Assembly: GCA_033762595.1 (NCBI GenBank)
Contig: JANRLM010000031.1
Coordinates: forward strand, 1 to 53,933
Reading direction: 5' to 3'
Origin: Rickettsiales bacterium
GTDB lineage: Bacteria; Pseudomonadota; Alphaproteobacteria; Rickettsiales; UBA8987
Length of the DNA: 53,933 nt
Every line of letters starts with the position of its first letter. Within the stretch, counting starts at the first letter, position 1. The notes beneath the pieces are model-generated. The model saw only the letters and a program-made list of their open reading frames with translations, was not told the DNA's origin and searched no databases. A program made the position numbers and the translations under genes. This document shows positions 35,896 to 43,901 of this stretch, piece by piece.

Positions 35896-36474
35896 CTAAC
35901 CAGCTACTTTCTTTTCTTGCTTGGTGTTAGCCTCTAAATTTTCATTTCCAGCTTTTGATTTAGCGTTGAAGATTGCGGCTTCAAGGGCGGTTTGCGTGCA
36001 AATACCAAGTAAAACTGGGTCTCTTGGTTTAAGGTTTGCCATATTCCAGTGAGTTCTATTTCGGATATCTTCAATGGTTTTTTTAGTAGTTCCAATAAGT
36101 TTTGAAATCTGCATATCAGTAAGTTCTGGGTGGGTTTTAACCAACCAAGCGATTGCATCTGGCTTATCTTGTCTTCTTGCAACTGGAGTATATTTGCTCT
36201 TTTTGCGTTTCTTTTCAACGCTGATATAATCTTTATAATCGCTTACAAACTCAACTTTCGCATCAGGGTTTTTCTCAGCGATTGCAATAGATTCACGGCT
36301 TGTGATGCCTTTGAGAACTGGATCCATACCAATAACTCCATTTGCAACATCACCATCTGCGATGCCCTGCACTTCAAGTGGGTGCAAACCACAAAAATCA
36401 GCGATCTGATCAAAGGTAAGTTGCGTGTTTTCAATCAACCAAACGGCGGTTGCTTTAGGCATTAAAGGCTGCAT
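35896..36474 (-). CDS. trcR: TrcR / DUF1013 cell-cycle transcriptional regulator
   Basis: The 192-residue protein matches the alphaproteobacterial DUF1013 family, known as TrcR in the Caulobacter field. Two similar helix-turn-helix-like halves are visible: MPKATAVWLIENTQLTFDQIADFCGLHPLEV in context, and later DAIAWLVKTHPELTDMQISKLIGTT. VIGMDPVLKGI and LKPRDPVLLGIC recur at matching places after each half. It is divergent from rpsD. The family is conserved across alphaproteobacteria and thus supports the lineage call. Confidence 0.85.
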   Translation of the reverse strand: MQPLMPKATAVWLIENTQLTFDQIADFCGLHPLEVQGIADGDVANGVIGMDPVLKGITSRESIAIAEKNPDAKVEFVSDYKDYISVEKKRKKSKYTPVARRQDKPDAIAWLVKTHPELTDMQISKLIGTTKKTIEDIRNRTHWNMANLKPRDPVLLGICTQTALEAAIFNAKSKAGNENLEANTKQEKKVAG

Positions 36475-36536
36475 ATTTTTTAGGTATTAGAGGTTTGGGG
36501 CTAGGGCTTAGAAAGCCTAACCATATTTTTGCTATT

Positions 36537-36566
36537 TGTATAACTATATTATTATTTACAAGTCAA
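36537..36566 (-). promoter_or_regulatory. Promoter candidate for trcR
   Basis: On the minus strand TTGACT (36561-36566) is followed after 18 bp by TATACA (36537-36542), about 63 nt before the trcR ATG. It lies in the divergent trcR-rpsD region, which must also hold the rpsD promoter. Confidence 0.45.
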
Positions 36567-36717
36567 GGTTAAATTGCTTGACAGGGTGAAAAATATAATT
36601 AAGAAAGCTAGGCATTCTTTGCCTGCTTGCAGGATACTTAATTGAGCATTCTATATAAATATTTAGAACTAAGCCTTGATGAAGTAAGAAGGTTATTAAC
36701 CCAAAAAGATTATTAAA

Positions 36718-37338
36718 ATGTCAAAAAGATTATCAGCAAAATATAAAATTTCTCGTCGTTTAGGCGTAAATTTATGGGGTAGAGAAAAAGACCCTTATGA
36801 GAGAAGAAACTTCGTTCCGGGTCAACACGGGCCAGTTATTGGAAAAAGAATGAGTTCTGACTTCGGTAAGCAGCTTAACGCAAAACAACAATTGAAAGGC
36901 TATTACGGAAATATCGGTGAAAAACAATTTAGAAAAATCTTTAAAGAAGCTCTTAGACAAAAAGGTGATACGGGTGAAAACTTCATAGCGCTTCTTGAAA
37001 GAAGGCTTGATGCTGTTATTTATAGAATGAATTTTGTTCCAACTGTTTTCGCTGCTCGCCAGTTTGTAAATCATAAGCATATTTTAGTTAACGGCAAATG
37101 TGTTAATATTCCAAGTTATCAAGTTAAAGCTGGTGATGTTATTGAAGTTAAAGAATCTTCAAAAAACATTCCAATTGTAGTTGAAGCGACTGAAACTCCT
37201 GAGAGAAATATCCCTGAATATCTTGAAGTTGATTTGAAAGCTAAAAAAGGAACTTTCTTAAGAAATCCAGCTTCTCACGAAGTGCCTTACCCTGTTAAGA
37301 TGGAAGTTAACCTCGTAACAGAATTCTTCTCAAGGTAA
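36718..37338 (+). CDS. rpsD: 30S ribosomal protein S4
   Basis: This 206-residue protein is a primary 16S rRNA-binding protein that starts small-subunit assembly. It begins [20 protein letters not shown], followed by [10 protein letters not shown]. The S4 RNA-binding domain has [18 protein letters not shown] and [22 protein letters not shown]. It ends [19 protein letters not shown], typical of the family. It stands alone rather than in the alpha operon, as is common in alphaproteobacteria, and is followed by a terminator. Confidence 0.97.
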   Translation: MSKRLSAKYKISRRLGVNLWGREKDPYERRNFVPGQHGPVIGKRMSSDFGKQLNAKQQLKGYYGNIGEKQFRKIFKEALRQKGDTGENFIALLERRLDAVIYRMNFVPTVFAARQFVNHKHILVNGKCVNIPSYQVKAGDVIEVKESSKNIPIVVEATETPERNIPEYLEVDLKAKKGTFLRNPASHEVPYPVKMEVNLVTEFFSR

Positions 37339-37366
37339 TGTTAAATTTACATTATGTTTTTACATT

Positions 37367-37393
37367 AAGGCCCTGTTTTATCAGGGCTTTTTT
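37367..37393 (+). terminator. rpsD terminator
   Basis: The stem AAGGCCCTG/CAGGGCTTT (one G-T pair, loop of 6) is followed by TTTTTCTTT. It lies about 30 nt after the rpsD stop and before rnhB. Confidence 0.75.
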
Positions 37394-37415
37394 CTTTGCG
37401 ATTTGAGCTTATACT

Positions 37416-38018
37416 ATGCCTAATTTAGAATTTGAAAATAATTACAGCGGAATTATCGCCGGGGTTGATGAAGCGGGCAGGGGGCCTTTAGCTGGGCCTG
37501 TGGTGGCTTGTGCGTTAATCCTAAATAGATCACAAATTCCAGAGGGGTTAGATGATTCCAAAAAGCTCTCCAAAAAAAGGCGAGATTATTTATTTAACCA
37601 TCTGATTGATAATCATAATTTTGGTTTAGGTATAATTCAAGAATCAGTTATTGATCAAGTAAATATTTTGCAGGCAACAATTCTTGCTATGAAGCAAGCA
37701 ATCTCAAACCTCAGAGAATCCCCGAATATTGTTTTGGTTGATGGAAATAAAGGGTTTGATTATCCAAATGCAAATATTGTTCCAATAGTAAAAGGTGATT
37801 CAAAATCGCTCTCAATTGCAGGGGCTTCAATAATTGCGAAGGTTACTCGTGATAAAATTATGGAAGATTTAGATATAGAATTTCCGCAATATAATTGGCT
37901 AAAAAACGCAGGTTACGGAACTAAAGAACATCTGGACGCAATAGAAAAATATGGCATCTGCAAATATCACCGCACTAGCTTTGAACCAATAAAATCAAAA
38001 TTATTAAACTCTAAATAA
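37416..38018 (+). CDS. rnhB: Ribonuclease HII
   Basis: This enzyme removes ribonucleotides from DNA and RNA from hybrids. The 200-residue product has the type 2 signature AGVDEAGRGPLAGPVVACA with the catalytic Asp-Glu pair, then GLDDSKKLSKKRR, VDGNKGF and SIAGASIIAKVTRDK. The C-terminal YGTKEHLDAIEKYGICKYHRTSF is typical. It ends with an 8-nt tail-to-tail overlap with the large unknown gene on the minus strand. Confidence 0.96.
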   Translation: MPNLEFENNYSGIIAGVDEAGRGPLAGPVVACALILNRSQIPEGLDDSKKLSKKRRDYLFNHLIDNHNFGLGIIQESVIDQVNILQATILAMKQAISNLRESPNIVLVDGNKGFDYPNANIVPIVKGDSKSLSIAGASIIAKVTRDKIMEDLDIEFPQYNWLKNAGYGTKEHLDAIEKYGICKYHRTSFEPIKSKLLNSK

Positions 38019-39465
38019 AAGCATCGCCATTAAAAATTCTACCCTTAATATTAATTTTTGATTTTTGAAGATTTTGAATTTGTTCTAATTCTCTTTGTTC
38101 AATTTCACCAATTTGGCTCATTATTTCAGATTCATGATTTCTATAATTTATTCTTTCATGATCCTGAAGTTTCTGGCTGTGATTAAATTTATTAATTTTA
38201 TCTTTTTGATTATCCAAAGAAATTTTTTGCTGAGAAATTACTGAATTTTGCTGAAATATCTTTATTTGCTCTTTTAGGGTTTGCCTTGTTTTAGAGAGTT
38301 TTTGTCTTTCAAATTCTACTAATTTTTTTTCCTCATCACTAAGTGAATTAAAATCAAAGTTTTTCCAATAACCGCGATTTATAACTTCAACTAGTCGTAA
38401 CGCCCATTTTTCCTCAATTTCAGGCTCTTTCACATCTTGATCGTTGAATGTTTTGCCTTTTCTTTCTCTCCTGCGATTATCCTTTTTTCTGCTATTAATA
38501 TTTTCCAAAATAGAAGGGTCAACAATTTCGCTCATATCTTCAATCAGTCCAAGATTTTTAAGTGCAAAAGCAAGGCCATAACTGCTTAAAACGAATATCG
38601 TATTATTACTTCTTCTGCGTAAATCTTGGATTTTTTTTCTAGCACCAACATCTTCAGAAATTACAAGCGTTACAAGGCCTTTGTTGGTTTCACGACGCTT
38701 AGAAAGTAAGAAATTTTCAATAGCTTCCTCACCTTTATCAAGCCTAAAAATTGTAAATTCATCATCGTTTTTTAGGCTGTTTGAAGTAATTACGCTGGTG
38801 TAAATTGCCTGTAAAATAAAAGGAGTTGATTCTGGTAAAGCCTTCATAGTTTTTTGAAAGGTTCTTGATAATTTAAGCCTTTCGGCCTGTTTGAAATCTT
38901 CAACAATAAGTCTATCATCAAGGCCTCTAATTCTATCCTGAAATTCAATGGTTTGATAGACTCTCTGCAATTCTTTTTGATAAAATTTATAGGCTGTTTC
39001 AAGCTGAAGCCTAATTAATCTATAATCATCTCTAACTCTTTCATAAGTAAGCGATGAAAGTCTTTCTGGATAATATTTTTCAGTAAATTTTTGTAATTCA
39101 TTAAAAACTTTTTCTTTCAAATTATTTTCGTCAATAATTTTGAAGGCACGCATCATAAAATAGAATTTATAGGCCTGAGAAATATCAGTTTCTACGAAAT
39201 ATATTTTATCTTTATTGCGTCTATAAAATTCGTGGAAGGCGCCATTTTTGTCAAAGTTTGAAAGTTCAGTTTCAAGGAAATCTATAAAAATTTTTCTTTT
39301 TGTTTCTATGCCAACTTGAAGTGGGATAAGGAAGTAGCTACCATCAAATATAGGGCCTCTGCGGGTTTCATGGGTGAGAAGTTCAAGCCCCCTAAGAACA
39401 TTCTTCCCTGAGCTACAACTATCAAAGATAATCTCTAAAAAACTACGCTTTTTGTAAGTACTCAT
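38011..39465 (-). CDS. Large unknown protein with PIN-like motifs and C-terminal coiled coil
   Basis: The 484-residue protein is not a clear member of any family I know. Two parts resemble a PIN nuclease fold. One is PIFDGSYFLIPLQVGIETKRK (about residues 39-58), recalling the first strand and Asp of PIN domains. The other is VISEDVGARKKI with VLSSYGLAFALKNLGLI (about 268-308), recalling the later acidic site and last strand. Between them is a long helical insert. Residues about 370-484 are Gln/Lys/Glu-rich and probably coiled coil. I chose the ATG at 39465; a TTG lies one codon upstream. A structured leader precedes it. Nuclease activity is only a hypothesis. Confidence 0.6.
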   Translation of the reverse strand: MSTYKKRSFLEIIFDSCSSGKNVLRGLELLTHETRRGPIFDGSYFLIPLQVGIETKRKIFIDFLETELSNFDKNGAFHEFYRRNKDKIYFVETDISQAYKFYFMMRAFKIIDENNLKEKVFNELQKFTEKYYPERLSSLTYERVRDDYRLIRLQLETAYKFYQKELQRVYQTIEFQDRIRGLDDRLIVEDFKQAERLKLSRTFQKTMKALPESTPFILQAIYTSVITSNSLKNDDEFTIFRLDKGEEAIENFLLSKRRETNKGLVTLVISEDVGARKKIQDLRRRSNNTIFVLSSYGLAFALKNLGLIEDMSEIVDPSILENINSRKKDNRRRERKGKTFNDQDVKEPEIEEKWALRLVEVINRGYWKNFDFNSLSDEEKKLVEFERQKLSKTRQTLKEQIKIFQQNSVISQQKISLDNQKDKINKFNHSQKLQDHERINYRNHESEIMSQIGEIEQRELEQIQNLQKSKINIKGRIFNGDAFI

Positions 39466-39480
39466 CAATAGAGCCTGTTT

Positions 39481-39573
39481 CAGATTAATTTAGGTAATCA
39501 ACCTAGAATTAAAAACTAATTTGGGTTAAATACCTAAATTAACTCTGAACAAAGCTTCTATACAGTCTGTATA
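39481..39573 (-). promoter_or_regulatory. Structured upstream region of the PIN-like gene
   Basis: CAGATTAATTTAGGTA (39481-39496) and TACCTAAATTAACTCTG (39531-39547) form a long near-perfect inverted repeat. A weaker inner stem (AACCTAG.../...TTGGGTT) lies in the loop. Next to it TATACAGTCTGTATA (39559-39573) is a perfect 15-bp palindrome. Read on the minus strand, the palindrome comes first, like an operator at a promoter. The hairpin would form the leader, ending about 16 nt before the ATG at 39465. Confidence 0.45.
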
Positions 39574-39582
39574 ATACCACAA

Positions 39583-39607
39583 AAAACCTCTATTTGGAAG
39601 GGGTTTT
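39583..39607 (-). terminator. Terminator after the glutamine-synthetase-like gene
   Basis: On the minus strand AAAACCCC and GAGGTTTTTT pair around a 9-nt loop with one G-T pair, with the T-run in the right arm. It lies about 65 nt after the stop of the gene at 39672-40529. Confidence 0.6.
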
Positions 39608-39671
39608 GGCAAGATTTGTTATAAATAAAATTAAATATTGAAAGAATGTGGTTTTTTCGTTGCTAATAATC

Positions 39672-40529
39672 TCAATTCATAAATTTTTTGCTTAATTTTA
39701 ATGCTTCAGAAAGGGTTTTAGGAAAGGGTTGAAGCTCAGCTTGATATTGCTTATCATAAGCATTGCCATATATTTTTTGAGGTGGAATAATTTTTTCTTT
39801 AAGCCCTAAATAAACACCTTCTAAAATTTTATTTATAACATCTGCGGGGTTTGCATCGGCGCCTGCAACTCTGTGTTCAATGTGCCGAGAGTTTTCATCG
39901 ATAGTGCTGGCTGGAATTCTGATAGCAGTAGTGCGATTATTCCCGCCCCAGCTTACATTAACTGGTGCGTTATTGTGTGAAACCATTGGGTTTGCTTGCT
40001 TATGATTGTTTCTATCAGAAGTAAATCTTAAATAGGAATTTTCGTTAGGTGCAAAATAAATGAAGTTTTTGAGCATTGTATCGCATAATCCACCAATTGC
40101 ATAAAGCATTGTTTCGCTTTCAGTTTTTTCATCAATTCTTTTAAGGGCGGAAATGCCAGAATTATCAACCAATGAAATATGTATATGAAGCCCAGAGCCC
40201 GGCAAATCTTGAAGTGGTTTTGCCTCAAAAATAGCTTGGTATCCTTCATCTTTAGCGGTTTTAGAAATAAATTCTTTTGTCCAATTAATCTCATTAATTG
40301 CGATATTTGGCTTTTGTGGGGTTAGAGAAATTTCAAACTGCCCTTCGGTAACTTCTTTATCCAAACGATGAATTTTTATATTAGTTTTAGAAAATTCTAG
40401 CAGTAATTTTGCAAGGAAATCTTTTTCTTGATCGGAATTTCTGGTTGGGCAGGGTTCAAGATAAAACTCAATTTCACAGGCGATTAGAGCGTTTAATTCA
40501 AATTCTTGTAAAATTAAATTTTCATACAT
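39672..40529 (-). CDS. Glutamine-synthetase-like catalytic domain protein, short
   Basis: The 285-residue protein carries core motifs of glutamine synthetase and its gamma-glutamyl-ligase relatives. CEIEFYLEPC has the first metal Glu, GLHIHISL the metal His, and NNAPVNVSWGGNNRTTAIRIP the Arg/Asn region that binds glutamate and phosphate. RHIEHRVAGADANPADVI is the last metal site. The N-terminal beta-grasp domain of about 100 residues is absent and the C-terminus is also short; full-length enzymes have 430-470 residues. Upstream is a repeat element, so truncation is possible, but the frame is intact and a terminator follows. Substrate is unknown. A dodecamer could not form as usual. Confidence 0.7.
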   Translation of the reverse strand: MYENLILQEFELNALIACEIEFYLEPCPTRNSDQEKDFLAKLLLEFSKTNIKIHRLDKEVTEGQFEISLTPQKPNIAINEINWTKEFISKTAKDEGYQAIFEAKPLQDLPGSGLHIHISLVDNSGISALKRIDEKTESETMLYAIGGLCDTMLKNFIYFAPNENSYLRFTSDRNNHKQANPMVSHNNAPVNVSWGGNNRTTAIRIPASTIDENSRHIEHRVAGADANPADVINKILEGVYLGLKEKIIPPQKIYGNAYDKQYQAELQPFPKTLSEALKLSKKFMN

Positions 40530-40566
40530 AGTGGTGGTATTTGGGTGTTGAGAGTTGCTTTTAATT

Positions 40567-40717
40567 CCCTCCCCTGTTTACGGGGGAGGGTTAGGGTGGG
40601 GGCATTATTTATAAAATATTAGTGAAGGGTTATGACTTGGCTTACTTTTTCCTAACCTAAGTTTTTTATTTTATGTTTAGCCCCCCTCTTAATCTCCCGC
40701 CGCAAGCAGGGGGAGAA
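40567..40717. repeat. Dispersed inverted repeat, copy 2 (C/G-block element)
   Basis: This copy has the same arms as at 376-487. CCCTCCCCTGTTTACGGGGG continues into AGGGTTAGGGTGGGGGC, and the right arm contains AGCCCCCCTCTTAATCTCCC. The central part differs in length and sequence between the copies, so the arms are conserved and the centre is not. It lies between iscR and the glutamine-synthetase-like gene. Confidence 0.75.
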
Positions 40718-40742
40718 ATTTTTTATGGATTAATCCTAAACC

Positions 40743-41186
40743 CTACCCACAATTTCCAAATCTTTTTTCAATAACGTCAGTAAGAGAGATTTTTTGAAAA
40801 AAACCATCAACATAATTTTCTAAATTATCCCATAAATCGTGAGTTGCACATTTTGCCTTAGTTGCAAGGCAGCCAGAATTTTCTTCGCTGTTACAACGAA
40901 CCATTTTTATTTTGTCATCAACTGCATTTATAATTTCAGAAATATGGATTTCATTTGCGGGTTTTGCAAGGCTATAGCCGCCGCCAGGGCCTCTTGAGGA
41001 TTTAACTATTCCAGCATTTTTTAGCTTGGAAAAAATTTGTTCAAGATAAGGAATTGTAATATTTTGGCGTTCGGAAATATCGGCTAGACTGATAATTTTA
41101 GAAAAATCATTATCAGATTGCTTAACCTGCATCGCAATATCTACAAGTGCCATAACGGCGTATCTTCCTTTAGAAGTTAGGAGCAT
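40743..41186 (-). CDS. iscR: Rrf2-family regulator, IscR-like
   Basis: The 147-residue regulator starts MLLTSKGRYAVMALVDIAMQ, has the winged helix with the turn PYLEQIFSKLKNAGIV and the wing SSRGPGGGYSLAKP. It carries three cysteines at about residues 98, 106 and 113 with a His three positions after the last (CATHDLW). The arrangement fits an Fe-S cluster as in IscR; spacing is slightly wider than in E. coli. It probably senses Fe-S status. It follows cysE on the same strand; the iscS/iscU genes are not nearby. Confidence 0.85.
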   Translation of the reverse strand: MLLTSKGRYAVMALVDIAMQVKQSDNDFSKIISLADISERQNITIPYLEQIFSKLKNAGIVKSSRGPGGGYSLAKPANEIHISEIINAVDDKIKMVRCNSEENSGCLATKAKCATHDLWDNLENYVDGFFQKISLTDVIEKRFGNCG

Positions 41187-41192
41187 AATTTT

Positions 41193-41245
41193 GTTGATGG
41201 TTTATGGTTGATAGTTGATTATAAAAATTACCATAAACTATCAAC
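41193..41245. repeat. 16-bp inverted repeat between cysE and iscR
   Basis: GTTGATGGTTTATGGT (41193-41208) and ACCATAAACTATCAAC (41230-41245) pair at 15 of 16 positions. They surround a 21-nt loop that contains further TTGATAGTTGAT copies. It lies just upstream of the iscR start and after the cysE stop. It could attenuate or mark the boundary of the transcript; it does not resemble the known type 1 IscR box. Confidence 0.55.
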
Positions 41246-41258
41246 AATTAACCAGTAG

Positions 41259-41969
41259 CTAGTTGGAAACCCAACCCTTAGCGGTTTTTTCGGCTTCTTT
41301 GTTGTTTTTTTCAATTTCTTCTAAGCGTTTAGATAATTGCAGAACTTGTTTAGAAAGCTCATCAATTAATAATTGCCTTGAATCTATATCGCCAGCCGAA
41401 GTTGCTGCATAAGCAGAAAATTTTTCTGAGTTTATAATTTCAGATTTCTTAACAACTTTTCTAGCTGGAATTCCGACCATTATGGCGTTTTCCTCAACAT
41501 CAGAAATAACCACCGCATTTGAGCCAATTTTTGAACCTTCACGAACATTAATTGCACCAAGTAATTGAGCACCAGAGCCAATTATAACATTATTGCCGAT
41601 AGTTGGGTGGCGTTTTGCACCTTTTGCGATATCTTGCGGGGAAACTCCGCCTAAAGTTACGCCATGATATATGGTTACATTATCGCCAATTTCTGCGGTT
41701 TCACCAATCACAACGCCCATTCCGTGATCAATAAATAGGTTTTTGCCAAGTGTTGCACCAGGGTGAATTTCAATACCTGTAAGAAATCTTGAAAATGCAG
41801 AGATAAATCTTGCAAGGGTTTTGAAGTTTTTTTTCCAAAACCAATGTGCAAGACGATGAAATATAATTGCGTGAAAGCCGGGATAGCACAAAATAACCTC
41901 AAGCCTGCTTCTTGCGGCGGGGTCTCTTGAGAAAAATGAATCTACTTCTTCTATAATTTTTTTGAACAT
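41259..41969 (-). CDS. cysE: Serine O-acetyltransferase
   Basis: This enzyme acetylates serine with acetyl-CoA, the committed step of cysteine synthesis. The 236-residue product has an N-terminal helical part ([25 protein letters not shown]) and the left-handed beta-helix of hexapeptide repeats. The catalytic His-Asp pair lies in [33 protein letters not shown] in context, followed by GVTLGG and [20 protein letters not shown]. The C-terminal tail is charged and partly coiled. Cysteine supply and IscR next door suggest a link to Fe-S cluster assembly. It is divergent from the hydrolase gene. Confidence 0.95.
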   Translation of the reverse strand: MFKKIIEEVDSFFSRDPAARSRLEVILCYPGFHAIIFHRLAHWFWKKNFKTLARFISAFSRFLTGIEIHPGATLGKNLFIDHGMGVVIGETAEIGDNVTIYHGVTLGGVSPQDIAKGAKRHPTIGNNVIIGSGAQLLGAINVREGSKIGSNAVVISDVEENAIMVGIPARKVVKKSEIINSEKFSAYAATSAGDIDSRQLLIDELSKQVLQLSKRLEEIEKNNKEAEKTAKGWVSN

Positions 41970-42130
41970 TAGTTGTAAGATTAGCTCTAATTTTTAGAGT
42001 TATATTTCTTTTTGAATTTATTTCAATAATTTAACTTGATTAAGAGGCAACCTTATTATTTACAAAATGTAATAAAGTAGTTATAGCACAATCCATATAT
42101 TATAAATCGCAAATTTTTTGAGGTATTAAT

Positions 42131-42832
42131 ATGCCTGAAGTTATTATACCAGGCCCAGCGGGCAGAATTGAAGGAAGATATCATCATAATGATGATGGAA
42201 ATTCCCCAGTAGCGTTAGTGTTACACCCACATCCAAAACATGGTGGCACAATGAACAATAAGGTTGCGTATAGCATTTATAAGGCTTTTGCGGTGAATGG
42301 TTTTTCTGTTTTGCGTTTTAATTTTCGTGGGGTTGGAAAATCTGAAGGCACTTTTGATAATGGAATTGGTGAGCTTACAGATGCGGCTGCTTGCTTGGAT
42401 TGGCTTCAAAAAATGAACCCTGACGCTTCAACTTTTTGGATATCTGGATTTTCTTTCGGTGCGTGGATTTCCTTTCAGTTACTTATGAGAAGGCCAGAGC
42501 TTGAAAGCTTTGTATGCGTTTCTCCGCCAGCTAATATGTATGATTTTGGTTTCCTCTCTCCTTGTCCTCGCTCTGGTTTAATAGTGCAGGGTGATGAAGA
42601 TAGTATTGTTGATGAGCCTGCCGTTCGCAAACTTGCTGATAAATTAAATTCGCAAAAAGATATAGAAGTTGATTATCGTATTATTAGAGGTGGTGATCAC
42701 TTTTTTAGAGGGCTTGGCGATAATTTAGATGATGCTTTAAGGCAATATGTGAAGGTTTATTCTGAGCCTCTTAAAAAGAGGGGAAGAATTAAGCTGGACA
42801 AAAAACGCCGCCAACTGCCGAAGACAAGCTAA
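42131..42832 (+). CDS. Alpha/beta hydrolase
   Basis: The 233-residue serine hydrolase begins PEVIIPGPAGRIEGRY and has VLHPHPKHGGTMNNKV, NFRGVGKSEG and the nucleophile elbow SGFSFGAW (GxSxG). The acid is probably in QGDEDSIVD and the His in RGGDHFFRG. The family is widespread in proteobacteria and often adjacent to Fe-S or cysteine genes; substrate is unknown. A GAGG lies about 8 nt before the ATG. Its 3' end overlaps the anmK 3' end by 44 nt. Confidence 0.88.
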   Translation: MPEVIIPGPAGRIEGRYHHNDDGNSPVALVLHPHPKHGGTMNNKVAYSIYKAFAVNGFSVLRFNFRGVGKSEGTFDNGIGELTDAAACLDWLQKMNPDASTFWISGFSFGAWISFQLLMRRPELESFVCVSPPANMYDFGFLSPCPRSGLIVQGDEDSIVDEPAVRKLADKLNSQKDIEVDYRIIRGGDHFFRGLGDNLDDALRQYVKVYSEPLKKRGRIKLDKKRRQLPKTS

Positions 42833-43901
42833 CACCAGTTGTTGAGCTAAAAGTTATTGGCTTATTTAGCATTGAGCGAACTGCCAAAAATCCAAACCCT
42901 TGTGATTCTATATAATCTGTATCCAGCCTTTCATTTACAATGCTGATTGGCTCAACTTTTGTATTTTCTAAAATTTCAGATAATCTTTTTAGGAAGTAGA
43001 AATTTTTAGCACCACCGCCGCAGAAAAATAAATATTTTGGTTTTTGAGGAAGTAATTTAATCCCTTCTAACACTGATTGCACAGTTATTTCAGCTATGGT
43101 CGCAACTTTATCGTAAAAAATTTGTGTATTATTTTTTTGTAAAATATCAAAAACTTTTTGCCTAAATTCATTTCTATCTAAAGATTTTGGATAAGGTTTT
43201 TTGAAGAAATCATCTTGCAAAATTTCAGAAATTACTGAAAAATTTGGGCTACCTTGTAGGGCAAATCTGCCCCCTTCATCATATTGAAACCTGCCTTCTT
43301 GACGCAAAAAATCATCAATCAAAGCGTTTCCGGCACCTACATCAAACGCAATTAAATTTTTATCATCAATATAAGTTATGTTTGAAACGCCACCCACATT
43401 AAGCACTATCGCTGGATAGTATTTTTCATCAATTATCGCTTTATGATATATTGGAATTACAGGTGCACCTTGACCGCCATTTGCGATATCATTAGCCCTA
43501 AAATTATAGATTACATTTATGCCAGTTTTTTTGGCAAGCAAATTGCCATCGCCAATTTGCCAAGTGAATTTTCTTTGCGGTTGGTGATCAATTGTATGCC
43601 CGTGAAAGCCAATAATTTCAGGCTTTACATCGTCTTTGTCAAGTAATTCAAGAAGCTCAAAAACAGCCTTGATATGCTGATAGGTTATTTCTTCCTCAAC
43701 TTGTTTTATAAAATTTTTATCAGCTTTTTCTTTGAGATTATATAGTGAATGAATTTTTGATTTTAACTCATACTCATAAGGCAAATAATAATTTTGCCCA
43801 AAGGAAATAACTTTTTCGCCATCAGATGAAATAATTGAAGCATCAACTCCATCAGCGGAAGTGCCACTCATCAGGCCAATTGCGGTAATTACATTTTTCA
43901 C
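42789..43901 (-). CDS. anmK: Anhydro-N-acetylmuramic acid kinase
   Basis: This kinase opens the 1,6-anhydro ring and phosphorylates anhydroMurNAc released from peptidoglycan, giving MurNAc 6-phosphate for recycling. Motifs are IGLMSGTSADGVDASI (phosphate loop), IGFHGHTIDHQP, GGQGAPVIPIYHKAI, NVGGVSNITYI, FDVGAGNALID and FFCGGGAKNFYFLKRLSE. I chose GTG at 43901, which overlaps the receiver stop as GTGA (4 nt) and gives 370 residues; an upstream TTG at 43910 is less likely. The overlap indicates translational coupling with the response regulator. Confidence 0.93.
   Translation of the reverse strand: MKNVITAIGLMSGTSADGVDASIISSDGEKVISFGQNYYLPYEYELKSKIHSLYNLKEKADKNFIKQVEEEITYQHIKAVFELLELLDKDDVKPEIIGFHGHTIDHQPQRKFTWQIGDGNLLAKKTGINVIYNFRANDIANGGQGAPVIPIYHKAIIDEKYYPAIVLNVGGVSNITYIDDKNLIAFDVGAGNALIDDFLRQEGRFQYDEGGRFALQGSPNFSVISEILQDDFFKKPYPKSLDRNEFRQKVFDILQKNNTQIFYDKVATIAEITVQSVLEGIKLLPQKPKYLFFCGGGAKNFYFLKRLSEILENTKVEPISIVNERLDTDYIESQGFGFLAVRSMLNKPITFSSTTGVSLSSAVGGVFCPA

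Noticed and set aside
36578-36599. Perfect TTGACA and perfect TATAAT upstream of rpsD
   Set aside because: They are only 10 bp apart, too close for one sigma-70 promoter. Each may belong to another element, so I did not call this an rpsD promoter.
40743-41969. Full isc operon
   Set aside because: Only the regulator and cysE are here; no cysteine desulfurase, scaffold or chaperone genes are adjacent.
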